Shown here: positions 10,762-22,137 of the stretch, one piece after another
Position numbering within the stretch: position 1 is the first letter of the stretch
Layout of the letters: every line of letters begins with the position of its first letter
NCBI GenBank assembly: GCA_029876055.1
Contig: CM056874.1
Coordinates: forward strand, 6,138,001 to 6,202,000
Length of the DNA stretch: 64,000 bases
Source of the DNA: Madurella fahalii
Taxonomy: Eukaryota; Ascomycota; Sordariomycetes; Sordariales
Direction of reading: 5' to 3'
Position numbers and translations under genes: made by a program
Notes under the pieces: model-generated
What the model saw: only the letters and a program-made list of their open reading frames with translations
Database searches by the model: none
What the model was told of the DNA's origin: nothing

Positions 10762-13128
10762 CTACCGACGAGCAGCAGCGCCCCTGAAAACCTCCACCGT
10801 AACAACTTCCCCGCCGTAAGCAAGGTACACCCCATCTCCATTCCCCACATCCACATCCACCCCCTTCTTCACCGTCTCAAGAGGTATGAACCCCCTCGGA
10901 CGGGCAATGTAAAATGCTGCTGCCCGGTCCACTGGAAGCCAGTGCAACTGCACCCGTGCATCAGATTCAGCTCCCCCGGGTCGGTGCGAGGTCAGGGATG
11001 TGAGGAACTCTGGGAGGATAGTCATCAGTCCTGTTTCCGTGGTGTAGGTAGGAATCTTTGTCCTGGTGTGGGCGGTGAAGAGGATGGAGGCCGGCTGATC
11101 ACGGATGAGTAGCACTTGCGGTAACGGTCGGTATTGGGGAGATGGGGGCGGAGTGGGAGGTATATCCCCTGAGACTGGAAAGGGTTGAGGAGCTAGGTGG
11201 GGGGATGGTTGGGGTACAGGTTCTAACTTGGATTCTTGCTCTGGAACTGGAACTGGAACTGGAACTGGAACTGGAACTGGTTTGAGCTCGGGAGGACCGG
11301 CGTCGTTGGTCGGGCGGGGGGGTTGTAGGGAAACCTGGGTGGATGCCTCCAGCTCTAAAATGGAGTTGCGTGCTTCCTTCGCTAGCTCACAAGGACACTC
11401 TGGAGTAGACAAACCAAGCTTCTCGGGTATTTCTAGGGGTTGCGGTTGCGGTTGGGGTGGGTTAGGGGAAGCTGGTCGAGTTTCTGGCCTTGCCGACGAA
11501 CCGACAGGAAGAGTTTTCGAATCAATGAGCAGTTGAACTCGGGATTCAGGTGCTGTTGGCTGAGAGGAAGGTGTCGCAGCTTGCTCAACCTGGCTCACCT
11601 CCAGGATATTGGTCAACTCTTTCCCAAAACTTGGCACTGCCTGCCCAAAACTAGCTAGACTCGACATGGATGAGGAGAGAGAGAAGACGGTGCTCTCGTT
11701 GGAGTTTAGAGATAAAATTGGGCTTGGATTTGGAGCGGCCATGATGTTCTGGATGGTATCCCTAATCCGAGATTCCAGGGCCCTGTTGAACCGGATTTGG
11801 ACTTCAGAAAGCGCACGGATTGGCAAGAACCGCCAGCCACAGTATAGGTTTCCATGAGTTCTCGGCATGTAGAATGCGCCATGCAGTTGAATGAACAGGT
11901 TGCAAAGGTAACAAGCGTCCTTGCTGGAACGAATGACTCGTGGCCTCTTGACAGCAGGATGAAGTTCGTAGTACGACACAATCTGTATCTCAGCGTGAAC
12001 TCGTGACTCTCCAAGAACTTTCTTGACGGTCGACATGAAATCGGAGCTCTTTTTGCCCGGGTTCGTCTGGAGTCTGCTGCAGATATTCCTGGCATCATAA
12101 ATAATCCGAGCGCCACTTTGGCATCGCGCGAGACAGGTCGTGAGAGAGCACTCGGCGGGCACTTTCACGCTCCGCGAGAAGAGAGCTGGGTCAAGAGAGA
12201 CCGTTGTGATGACTGTACGCTCGAAAAGTCGACTCTTTTTCTTAGATAGCTCGAGGAGGTATAGGGCGCACTCCAGGTACCTGGCGAGCTTGCCTAGGCG
12301 GCGAACGAAGCCTGTTCTCGTGCTTGGATTTAACTGCTTCGTACCGATCCCCGAAAAGATCTTATCAAAGTCGCTGGTCTTGTTTAGTCGATAGGCGGCC
12401 CGAATAACATCTTCGATGCGGAGTACTACATCCTCCGCTTTACAGGCCTCGAGCCTAGCCAACCGCTGGCGTAGCAGCGAGGCCGCGCTTTCGAAGCTTT
12501 CGATATCCGTTTTGTAGATTTTCTTGTTACCGTGGTTGAGGACAGCATTGACAATCTGCTGAATCACTGCACCAAACAAAGCCTTCCCTTTCTTACTGTA
12601 AGCTGCACCGGGTCTTTGTGAGGCGATACGGCCGAGTATGCGCTTTTCGCACATGTCCACTACAGCGCGGAAGACCTGACCCTCCAGGGAGGCATAGTCA
12701 TCTGCATTATGCGGCGTAAGTAAGGTGCGGTCGAGTAATTGTTGCAGTGACGCACCATTTCTGATTCGGGAGAGGTGACCGAATATGTTCTCGAGACCTT
12801 TCTTGATGCGTTCCAAGATACCAGTCCCGGCCTCCGGTGTCTTCTTGTTGATGGCAACAACGATGCGAACACCATCCCCGCCCACCAATTCCTCAACACA
12901 CAAGGCTATAACGTGACAAGGATCGTCTGATACCCCAGATATGAAGGCAAGGGTCCCCGTCAACCGTTCCTCTTGCTCGAACTGCAGTAACCGTCCTGCG
13001 TCCCTCTTGAGCAACGCAGGTATCCGGGGGTTGGCCTGCGGGGCAATAGGAGCACGACTGAAGAGAGATAGTATTGCGACATTCTCGGCAAGCAATTCAG
13101 CCGAACGGCTCAGGGTTGTCGATGTCAT
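10762..13128 (-). CDS. OTT_1508-like predicted nucleic-acid deaminase with Pro-rich linker and unknown C-terminal domain
   Basis: Single exon, 788 residues. The middle carries the zinc-binding core of the OTT_1508-like branch of the cytidine-deaminase fold: HAE at residues 378-380 (VHAEIQIVSYYE) and a Cys pair in SSKDACYLCNLF (C406, C409), followed by FYMPRTHGNLYCGWRF. In this fold His and two Cys bind Zn and Glu is the proton shuttle. The N-terminal ~370 residues are largely helical. Residues ~460-665 are Ser/Pro-rich and low complexity, including a VPVPVP run encoded by GGAACT hexamers (about 11238-11280). Residues ~668-785 look folded and end in VYLAYGGEVVTVEVFRG. The family occurs scattered in fungi and is related to bacterial polymorphic-toxin deaminases; substrate and role are unknown. 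No partner or immunity gene is evident. The RMT2 stop lies 268 nt upstream. Confidence 0.75.
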   Translation of the reverse strand: MTSTTLSRSAELLAENVAILSLFSRAPIAPQANPRIPALLKRDAGRLLQFEQEERLTGTLAFISGVSDDPCHVIALCVEELVGGDGVRIVVAINKKTPEAGTGILERIKKGLENIFGHLSRIRNGASLQQLLDRTLLTPHNADDYASLEGQVFRAVVDMCEKRILGRIASQRPGAAYSKKGKALFGAVIQQIVNAVLNHGNKKIYKTDIESFESAASLLRQRLARLEACKAEDVVLRIEDVIRAAYRLNKTSDFDKIFSGIGTKQLNPSTRTGFVRRLGKLARYLECALYLLELSKKKSRLFERTVITTVSLDPALFSRSVKVPAECSLTTCLARCQSGARIIYDARNICSRLQTNPGKKSSDFMSTVKKVLGESRVHAEIQIVSYYELHPAVKRPRVIRSSKDACYLCNLFIQLHGAFYMPRTHGNLYCGWRFLPIRALSEVQIRFNRALESRIRDTIQNIMAAPNPSPILSLNSNESTVFSLSSSMSSLASFGQAVPSFGKELTNILEVSQVEQAATPSSQPTAPESRVQLLIDSKTLPVGSSARPETRPASPNPPQPQPQPLEIPEKLGLSTPECPCELAKEARNSILELEASTQVSLQPPRPTNDAGPPELKPVPVPVPVPVPVPEQESKLEPVPQPSPHLAPQPFPVSGDIPPTPPPSPQYRPLPQVLLIRDQPASILFTAHTRTKIPTYTTETGLMTILPEFLTSLTSHRPGGAESDARVQLHWLPVDRAAAFYIARPRGFIPLETVKKGVDVDVGNGDGVYLAYGGEVVTVEVFRGAAARR
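11238..11280. repeat. GGAACT hexamer tandem array inside the deaminase gene
   Basis: About seven copies of a 6-bp unit in frame, coding for alternating Val-Pro on the minus strand. Being a multiple of three, copy-number change would alter linker length without breaking the frame. Confidence 0.85.
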
Positions 13129-13396
13129 GTCGGTTCGACCGCATCACGGTCATGGTGAGTCGGACAACGGGGCATTGACGGGGTGTCAACGAAGCAGCTA
13201 TGGAAGCACCACCAACAACCTTTATAACATGCACTGTCCTGACCCTGTAAGCCCTGGAGCTGGCTGGTGCGGGGTTTCATGCTCGCATTCTGCGGGCGGC
13301 CCTCGATGCAGGGCTTGCATCCCATTCGCCGGGTTGCAGTTGAGGCAGTCATTCCGTATGCACTGAGGCCTACGGTGCAGCCTTGACCGGTCTGTG

Positions 13397-14818
13397 CTAC
13401 CCCAGGAACGTGCACACTGGCAGACGATACTCTGCTGGGTGTTAGAATCAGAGAGACCGCAAGTTGGAAGAACACTCACTGTCGAGCGTCCAGTATCTCC
13501 TCTTGACGCCCTCCCATTCGCCCTTACCAGCCTCAGCTAGCTGCGACATGTCGACGTTTATTACTTGCCACTCAACGTCCAGACCGGCATCGACGAGGTG
13601 CAGCTCAGCGACCTTGGTATAGACATCATAGCAGATTAGGCGATCAGCGCCGAGGCCGTTGAAGAAGCCGAAAACGCCACGACTGTCGAGAAGGCCGGGA
13701 ATGAACTCGGTAAAGAACGTTCTCAGCTGAGAATAATCTTCTCCAAAAGTGTCAAAGTAAATCGCGTCGTATACTTGCCCTTCCTGGAGCAGTTGTAGGC
13801 ACACCTCTTGCCACTTGCCCCGGTACACCTTAAAAGCGCCCGGCGCCGGCCCGCTCTCTTCCCACGACGATCCGAACTTGGAGTCCGGGCTGGAAATGTG
13901 TTCCAAAACCCCGGGATGGGCCTCGATGATGTGGTGCCGTGCTGGCTCGGTCTCGGCAAACATGGTATCGATGATGCCCATGCCGAAGCCAATATTCAGG
14001 ATCCGCTTCCCCGGCTCTTTCCCCGGCAGTAGGGCATCCACACTCCGGCGCATAATATCCGTCTCCCAAGCCATCATGACCCCGTTGCCGTCCTCATCGA
14101 CGAGCTTGCCGTCCGAGTACGTCAGTTTCGACCGCAGGTACGCCTCAGAATTGACGTCAACAGCCGCCTCGTTCTTTGGCGGCTGGAACCCATTTTCCTT
14201 CTCTTCTCCACCCTCCTCGTTCCTTCCGTCCACATCGTCAACATCAACCAGCTCGGGCGCCTCGTCCCCATCCTCGCCCACCACCACCACGTCCTCCACA
14301 TCCCCATTGGCATCCCCCTCCGCCTCCACCACTTCCATCTCTTCGCCAACATCACTTCCCAGCTCCTCATACCCGTCCAGAACCCCAAACAACATCTCCG
14401 CCCTCACGCCCGCCTCCACGCAGAGGTTATACAACTCGCCCCTCCCCAGCCGATGCGCTACGCAGCCCGGCGTCTCGTTCCTATCGTCGACATCATTCCA
14501 AATGCCCCCCCACATCAGCAGTTCGTACACGGTCTTTTTCGCATTCTCGAGGTCGGCGGGGTCGTCTTCGTCGGAGGGCGGACCGCAAGCGCGGATGGCT
14601 GCGTGGAGCGGTGTCTCGCCGGTTCTGGGGTCCTGACAGCTCGCTCTGCCCGGCTCGTCGAGGAGCTTCTTGACGGCCGCGACGTCGTGGGACCAGGCGG
14701 CGGTTAGGACGCGTTGGGTTTCCGCGGGGCAGTCGGGGGATATGCGGGCCGAGATGGAGTCGTCTGGCGACGGGGAGGGGGAGGGGGAGGGGGAGGGCAT
14801 TGTGGGTTGTTGGTCCAA
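13397..14818 (-). CDS. RMT2: Protein arginine N-methyltransferase 2 (delta-N of arginine)
   Basis: Rmt2 methylates the internal delta nitrogen of arginine (ribosomal protein Rpl12 in yeast). Two exons: 13480-14818 and 13397-13431, joined across a 48-nt intron (GTGAGT donor, CAGCAG acceptor). Without splicing the frame ends in a tail unlike the family; with it the end becomes WTLDKYRLPVCTFLG. The product is 457 residues. The N-terminus has ankyrin-like helices (GETPLHAAIRACG), then an acidic Glu/Asp/Val-rich linker. The methyltransferase domain follows, with the SAM loop LNIGFGMGIIDTMF and the acidic IIEAHPGVL. The first residues hold a (SP)n run encoded by a GGGGAG-like repeat. Divergent from VTC4. 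Confidence 0.93.
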
Positions 14819-15872
14819 AGTTGTCGGTGCAGAGATGCTTGGAGGATGGTCAAACTGTGTAGTAGCGTGTAACTCGGTTTTGAGTCTCGGAAGCTTTGGT
14901 TTTCCCTTCCTTGCGTTGACTCTGTTTTGGTTTAGAGGCAGGTTTTGTTGTGTGCCCCGCTATCATTTCTGCCCCTCAGTGGTTCAAGGCCCCAATTTTT
15001 CTTTTTTTTAGGTGGGGAGGAGCTGTCCCGTCATCTGCGATCGGACACTGCAGGCTCCGGGGGCCGATGGGCCTGGCTTGTCAAGGGAGGCTGGTGTGCC
15101 ATCGAGAGGCCGGTCTTGGCAGCGGCAAGACAGTGGATGCTTCGGTGGCTGCGCTTTCAACTAGCAAAATCACGAGCAAATGGAAGCACGGGAACGGCTG
15201 CAGAATGACCGCAACAGTAATAGTGTTCACCACTGACAGGTCTTGTGATGCTGTCTAACTGCAACCTGCCGCCCCGTACGTGTAAACGTCATTCGGTCGC
15301 AACTCCACGGGCTGATGTGATCAAGAGAGCCGGACCCTAGTCCGCTCTGGGAATCCAGCCTCCAGCCAAGCAAAGCCCCAGTCACTTCCTCTGCCCGTGG
15401 TTCGCCAATGGCATGGTCTGTTTGTGCAACGTGCCTTTGTGCCTCCTGCAACGGCGGGCACGGCGATGGATGCTTGTTGTGCCTGTTGCATCTCCGAGCC
15501 TGCGACTGCTGGTGAGAGGTTACTGTACTCTGTTGTTGGTCTCGTGCGCGCCCGTCTGTTCTGCAATTTCAGCAAATTCGAGTAACCACACTCAATTGGA
15601 AAACGACTGGCAGCGCCGAGGGCCTGTCGGTGGGGCTCTATCTACTGCGTAGCTTCAAAAAGCTCCAGGGATAACGCTTGCAAACAAGGTGAGGTTCGCT
15701 TCGGTGGCGACGCTGGGCAGTGCTTGAGCTTGTTTTGGCCGCTGCAGCTGCCGCCCCCGCCCACCGCCCGATGCTGATCATTGAGGATCTCAAGACTCGC
15801 ACACAAAGCTGGCACTCTACCCGTAGCCGCACCCGCAATCCCAACTGGCGAGCTCCCCCAGGTGTTATTGTC
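14819..15872. other. Divergent intergenic region RMT2 / VTC4
   Basis: 1.05 kb of promoter sequence for two divergent genes. I searched it for phosphate-response type words (CACGTG/CACGTT) by eye and did not find a convincing cluster. No gene or repeat seen. Confidence 0.5.
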
Positions 15873-18332
15873 ATGAAGTTCGGCGAGCAGCTTCGGTCGA
15901 GCGTCATCCGCGAGTACCAATGGTACTACATCGACTATGACGGGCTCAAGGCCGACCTCAAGCGGCCCAGCGGGTCCTCGGCGCCCACCGCCGACGACAG
16001 CACGCGGTCGAGCAAGGTGCTGCGCCGCGAATGGACCGAGGAAGACGAGAGTCGCTTTGTAGGCAAGCTAGAAGCCGAGCTCGATAAGGTGCACACCAAG
16101 CAGCAGGTCAAGGCTATGGAGATCTCTCGTCGCATCGCCGTCAGCGAGCGCGAGGTTCGCGACGTCGTCAACCGCCTCAACGAGCGCGGTCTGGGCCAGG
16201 ACGGCCCGAGCGAGGAGGAGTTTATGCTGCTCGAGGAGGACCTTAGCGACATCATTGCCGATGTCCACGACCTTGCCAAGTTTGTGCAGCTCAATTACAC
16301 GGGCTTTTACAAGATTATTAAGAAACATGATGTGGGTGTTCCGCGGTCTCGCCTATGATGTTGGCGAGGGATGATCTGACAAACGGGCAGAAAATGACGG
16401 GATGGCATCTGAAACCCGCCTTCGATACCCGCCTCAAAGCGAAGCCCTTCTACAAAGAAAACTACGATGCTTCGGTTGTCAAGCTCTCGAAGCTCTATGA
16501 CTTGGTCCGGACACGAGGAAACCCCGTCAAGGGCGACAGCGCGGCCGGTGGAAGCCAGGCCAATTTCATCCGGCACACGACGAAATACTGGGTGCATCCC
16601 GACAACGTGACGGAGCTCAAACTAATCATCCTGAAGCACTTGCCCGTCCTGGTATTCAATGCGAGCAAGGAATTCGAGGAACAAGACTCGGCGATCACGT
16701 CGATTTACTATGATAATCCAGATACCTGGGAGCTGTACGAAGGGCGGCTGAAGAAGACAGAGGGCGCCGAGGCGATCCGGCTCCGGTGGTATGGGGGGAT
16801 GCAGAGCGAGACAATCTTCGTCGAGCGCAAGACACACCGGGAGGACTGGACGGGTGAAAAGTCGGTCAAGGCACGCTTCTCTCTCAAGGAGAAGAACGTG
16901 AACGCTTATATGCGGGGTGAACTTCTCCCAGCTGCCATCTTCGAGAAGGCGCGGAAGGAGGGTAAGAAATCGGAAAAGGCAATCGCCGAGGATGAAAGGC
17001 TGGCCCGCGAGATCCAGTGGTCTGTTCTCAAGAAGGGATACAAGCCAGTATGCAGGTCTTTCTACCATCGCACGGCGTTCCAGCTGCCTGCCGACGCCCG
17101 TGTCCGCATCTCGCTAGATACCGAACTCACAATGATCCGCGAAGATAACCTAGACGGCGTGAAGAGGTCGGGGGACAATTGGAGGCGCATGGACATCGGT
17201 GTGGACTATCCCTTCTCACAACTTCCACCTGGAGACATTGTCAGGTTCCCGTACGCTATTCTCGAGGTGAAGCTTCAGACACAGCTGGGCCAAGAACCAC
17301 CAGAATGGGTCCGGCAGCTGATTTCTAGCCACCTCGTAGAGGCAGTTCCAAAGTTTTCCAAGTTTATCCACGGTGTGGCATGCCTATTCCCCGATAGGAT
17401 AAACCTGCTTCCCTTCTGGATGCCACAGATGGATGTGGATATCCGCAAGCCAGTGACACATGATTTTGGGATCAAAAGGCTAGAACACTCGGCGACAACA
17501 TCAGTGTCGGATGATGAGGACGACGACTACGACTCTGATGAGGAGCGGCCTACACCCGCCACCGCTCTAGCCGGGGAATCAAGCGCAGAGGGTGCGGCCG
17601 CAAGGAACGGCCGATCCCTGATGGCAGCGGATCTCGAGGACCAAACCGTCGACAGGCCGACGGCCGACGACACGTACATCTACGACTCGGAAGACGAGGA
17701 TGACGAGGACAGATTAGAAGTTGCACGGAGAGTGGGTGGGTGGACGTACTATCAGACGCTCCTGTCGACGTCGGCAAACACGGCCGCACGCGGCATGTGG
17801 TGGCTGCTGAAAGCCATAGTGCCGCGGCCGCGGGCGACCGAGGTCCCTCGTAATGAGAGACTGCAGTCACTCCTCGGAGCGGGCGAGATACAACAGAAGA
17901 GGTTCAAGGCGCCCAAAGGAAAGAGGATTTATGTTCCTGTGCGGGTTGAGCCCAAGGTCTACTTCGCGGCCGAGAGGACATTCTTGGGCTGGGTAAGGAC
18001 ACTAGTCTTCCTGTGATCCTGCAGTGACTGACTGACCCGATCTGCAGCTCGAATATTCGATCTACATTGGCACCATTGCCGTGACGCTGCTCAACTTTGG
18101 CACTAAGCAGGGTAACACAGCGTCATTTGTCGCGGCCGGTGCGTTTACGCTTCTCGCCATCCTATCGCTATGTTACGCTGTTGTCATCTACTTGTACCGG
18201 AGCCAGGCAATCCGCACACGACGGGTGGCACGGTACTACGATAAATGGGGACCTACTCTGCTCTGTGTGGCCCTGTTCGTGGCCGTCGTACTGAACTTTG
18301 CGTTTGAGGGGAAGAACAGGGGTTTGTGGTAG
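15873..18332 (+). CDS. VTC4: Vacuolar transporter chaperone 4, polyphosphate polymerase
   Basis: Vtc4 makes polyphosphate from ATP on the vacuolar membrane and feeds it into the lumen. Exons 15873-16331, 16391-17992 and 18048-18332 give 781 residues. An N-terminal SPX domain (MKFGEQLRSSVIREYQWYYI ... KIIKKHD) senses inositol pyrophosphates. The tunnel-shaped polymerase domain follows, with the basic ATP/polyP residues in IRLRWYGGMQ and FVERKTHREDWTGEKS and the downstream VRISLDTELTM. After an acidic linker with DEDDDYDSDEE, the C-terminal DUF202 module has three membrane segments (SIYIGTIAVTLLNF, AGAFTLLAILSLCYAVVIYL, LLCVALFVAVVLNFAF). Conservation of the basic catalytic residues and the yeast-like TKYWVHPDNVTELKLIILKH favour Vtc4 over the regulatory Vtc2/3. 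Confidence 0.95.
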
Positions 18333-18962
18333 TCGAAGTTGTCTATATACATCAGAGGGGACTAGGATCAGGGGTACATATAAGTTCTGTGAGCAGTTCA
18401 GCGAGCGTGAGGGAGCGGTGAGTCTCACCACTCCCTGTACGGAAGGCTGTAGCTTTAGCAACATCGCGCAATGCAATGTCATAGCTGCCGCCAGGCAGAC
18501 GGGCAGAAATCCGAGGATGGTAAGACGCAAGCACTTGAGAAAAGTTCCAGTGTCCGAGTAAACTGCTGGATTTCGGTGTCAACCGCGTGCGGCCGAGAAA
18601 GGCGTTCATGGACGGTGCGACATCGGATTCTTTTGCTGTAGGATTTAAGCCCCTTGGTGAGCAAGGCTGCCACCTACACAGTTATAAACCCTCTGGCGCG
18701 TTAAGCCCGCCTTGTATTTTATTCACGCATTCACGCAAATCACAAATGGAAAGTCAAGTAAAACAGGGTGGAAAAAATTGATGCCGGTCAAGGTCAACAC
18801 TGATCTTGGGCACTCCCGCCCGAGGCCCCCTACAGCATCACTTTTCACACACCCGGCTGGGAAACCACAAAGGTGTTGCGTTGCGGCGATCCAGTCGTGC
18901 TAAACAGGCTTGCAATCATCTATCCGCGGTTCCGGCCATGACGTGAAGTCCGCCAAGTTAGC
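18333..18962. other. 3' flank of VTC4
   Basis: About 630 bp after the VTC4 stop. I see no gene; sequence becomes gradually coding-like towards the broken gene that follows. Confidence 0.5.
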
Positions 18963-19594
18963 CGCTCACACCCCCCTTTCCTCGCCAACCACTCGAGCTA
19001 CCAGACGTCCCTCAACGCCCAACTCTCCTCCACAACCACCTTGTCCAACCGCCCCCGGCGCCCTCAGCGTCTGGCAGAAGCACAGCATCGGCATCAGCTC
19101 CCGGCTCCCGGCTGCCATCCTCAACCGCGAACGCTCTCTCGCCCTCGGCCACCTCCCTCTACGCCCGCTCCCTCTCCCCAGCCAGCCCCGTCACCACGGT
19201 CCCCTACCCGCCCTTCACCAACACCAACCAAAACTACCGCGCCGTGATGTGCCCTGCTACGGAGGACTTCACCTCCGGGCTACGGCTGTTTTTCTCGCAG
19301 TGGACCTTTTTGAATCCATGGCGACGGCAAAGACCTTCTACGACAACCGGGCAGCCTACCACGGGCCGCACCTGGACGCACACCATACGCTAGCATTCCC
19401 CTTCTAACGACGCGATATTGGGTGCAAACCTGGAGGCAGTGGCATATCTGGCCATGTATGAGGCCAGGGCGGAGCAAGTGCGTTTGACTGTGGGCCTGGA
19501 GAGTGAGGAGGTGTTTATTGACACGTTCCAGGGAGAGCTGAGGTTTACCGAGGACGTGAAGAGGCGAGGGGGGAAAAGTGAATTAGCAGTTTAG
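18963..19594 (+). pseudogene. Frame-broken remnant of an unrecognised protein gene
   Basis: Protein-like stretches appear on the plus strand in successive frames: FLANHSSYQTSLNAQL (from 18981), then YRAVMCPATEDFTSGLRLFF (about 19235-19294), then ESMATAKTFYDNRAAYHG (about 19313-19366), then NDAILGANLEAVAYLAMYEA (about 19406-19465) running to a stop at 19594. The shift near 19307 falls at a run of five T and the shift near 19400 at a run of four C, each explicable by one base. At least one more shift is needed further upstream. I do not recognise the family. It may be a decayed gene, or a gene with base-call errors. Confidence 0.5.
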
Positions 19595-19879
19595 TTCGTT
19601 AGGAGTGAGGCTAAAGGGCCCGCTCGGCGACGGCTCTTGTGATCTCGGCTTCTAGACACCTGTATCACACAACAAGCCAAAGACGTAACAAAAAGTGCAT
19701 GGAATTCTCCCAGAGAAAAAAGCCACCTGTAAGATGTGCTGTCTTGTATGCCTGTCTTGTCAACGCTAAAGACAAACGCTGTTTGCCAAGCAAAGAATCC
19801 GGCATCATGATCGCCACGCTCCCTGAATCAAATCTCTTCAGCCCTCGCCTTCCCAAGATTACCGCACAAACGGGGCAAA

Positions 19880-22137
19880 TTATTTGAAATTTTCCGGGTG
19901 CAGAATGCCATGCATGTTCCCCTTCTTGACCCGCTCCAGCGTCAGAGCGGCAATCAAGGCCGCGCCCACGCCGCTTCCGTCCTCGGCAGCAAGGATCTCG
20001 ATGGGATCTTCCTCCTTAGGATCCGTCTTCTCGGGCCAGTCGAGAATCTCGCGGAGGGCTTGGGCCCCGCGGGCCTTGAAGTGCGGGTACTTGTTGAAGA
20101 CAGAGCCGTCGGCGCCCACGTGGCAGTTGTCGTAACCCTTCTTCTTGCTGATGGCGGCAACGCCGCAAGCAGAGAGACGGGCGGCGCGTGTGCCGATAAG
20201 CTCAGCGGTCCGGCGGATAAGCTCGAGCTCGGAGAGGTTGGGGGTGATGTTCAGCTTGTTCTGGAAGAGCTCATATGTTTCGGATAAATTCTCAAACGGA
20301 TCTCTGCTAGAAACCATTAGCTGCGTCCCATCATTGGCACAGCCGAGACATACTCCTCGATAGCTGATAGGAAAGATGAGTCTAGAGTATAGGGTCTCCG
20401 AAGCTTGGCGATATCCTGGCCAGCAAAGATATGGGTATCGTGGTTGTCGTGTAGATCGACCATGATCAGGCGGAAGATCTCTCCGAGGTACAGGCCGGCA
20501 ATCATCTTTTCGAATGCCTGCTGGCCGGGGCGTGGCGAGTCCCTGTCAATAAGGAGATCGTAGGGAGTCCGAGGGAGAACCTTGTGCTCGTTGTCGAAGG
20601 CTCCCCACTCGCAGTTGATGGCCATGGGGGTCTCGGGGGGCAGATTCAGGTGCGCAAGTTTAGGAATCGACCCGCAGTCTTCGAAGTAGGCAGCATTACA
20701 GCCCGTGCCAAAGATACAACCAATCCTTATCTTAGGGTCGGTGTATGCTGAGGCAATCAGCGTACCGGTCGTGTCGTTGATCAAGGCGGTTAGCCTGATG
20801 GGGACTCCCTAACGGCAACTTAGTATATTAATCGTCCTGTTTGGGCAGAGTCCTACTCTCTGGGCAAGGGCTGCCTCAAACATGGGGACCACATTGTGGC
20901 CCTCGACTCCGGCAATGTCGAAGCCCTTAGTCCACCGCTGTAGAATTCCCTCATCGATGTAGTTCTGCGTGGCGGGATACGAAAAGGTGAAGCCGAGTGG
21001 GATCTTATCCAACTTGGAGATGTCGCCGTGGTGCGTCTCGATGAATTGCTGCAGGCAATCGGCGATGTACTCCCAAAGTTCATCGGCGTCACCTGTCTTG
21101 AGCTCCTCGGGCATACGGTACTTGGATTGGATAATGTCGAACTCTGACTTCTGGTCCGTCAAGGTGATCTGGCAGACACGCAGGTTGGTGCCGCCCATAT
21201 CCAGGGCCAGGTAGGTGCCCGTTTCATAGCCAGTCGGGTACGACATGACCCATGTTGGGTTCATGGGCTATTCGTAAGTGAGTCGCCGGTCCGTCAGACT
21301 CCGTCAGACTCCGTTCTTGGCGGCACACTGGACTTACAATGCTCCCTCCCTCCACGCTCAGTCCTGGGGCATTGGTCAACCAGAGTTCCCCTTGACCTGT
21401 GCAGCGGCCACTCACCCTTCTCGAGTTCCTTCACAAAGTGCTCCGTGATCTCCTTGAGCTTTGCCGTGTCGATGGTAAAGAGCTGCTCAAGGTTCTTGAT
21501 CTCCTTGAGAAGGTCCTTCGGCGCATCAGCGAGCGAGCCTACGGCCATGGTTAGCAGAAGCAGGGGGCTAGGGCGCGCAGGCCTTGCCCTGACGGCTGGA
21601 CTGGCCGTTGTGGTCGTGGCGGTGATGGGAATGCGTCTTGGAGAGAGGTGGGGGCCGGTGGTGGTCGGGGTGATAGAGGTTTCTCAGCTTTCCAAGTGGC
21701 GCCATTGCTGACCGATCAGGTACCTGGTTCAACGGGACGGGGCAAAGGGAATTATAAGTAGCAATCCGTATACTTCTGTAGAATGATCGCTGTCAAGATG
21801 GGGTGGAGAAGAGGATCGGCGTAGGTTGTGAAGAGTATTTCGAGGAGCGGGTGATGTCACAGAGCGCGCCTTGGCTATATGTGCTCACCAACAGCAGCCG
21901 TGACTTCCGGTTCCTCCAGCTCGGGTAGCGCGCGACACATGGATGAGTGCCGATCACGGCATGGACTAAGTGGTTTTTTTTTTGCCGCATCACCGCGAGA
22001 GCCGTCCAAAGGGCCTCCAAAGGCCTCAAGGCCGAGGACGAAGGAGGGGTCAAGACAAATACAAATCTGAGCTCATGTATATCGCACGTACCGGTACCCT
22101 TCCTAGAGGGGGGGGGCTTAGGTCCGAGGCCGACCAT
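19880..22137 (-). CDS. Hexokinase
   Basis: Phosphorylates glucose/fructose in the cytosol. Six exons are proposed: 22092-22137, 21416-21538, 21338-21363 (26 nt), 20857-21267, 20354-20808 and 19880-20303, giving 494 residues. Exon 1 encodes MVGLGPKPPPSRKG, which matches the N-terminus of filamentous-fungal hexokinases as I know it; its intron is 553 nt with a GTACGT donor and GCTAACC...GTAG acceptor. The microexon supplies the end of KGLSVEGGSI. Family motifs are present: ALDMGGTNLRVC (phosphate 1), LGFTFSYPATQNYIDEGILQRWTKGFD (sugar binding), LINDTTGTLIASAY (catalytic Asp), FGTGCNAAYFE, and the C-terminal VGADGSVFNKYPHF and AEDGSGVGAALIAAL. The donor at 20856 is the unusual GTAGGA. An internal ATG at 21548 would give a shorter protein without the remote exon; I judge that less likely. 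Confidence 0.93.

Noticed and set aside
18910..19407. 165-codon frame as an intact gene
   Set aside because: Its N-terminal half is Pro/Arg/Ser-rich out-of-frame sequence; the better protein-like segments lie in other frames, so the region is treated as a broken gene.
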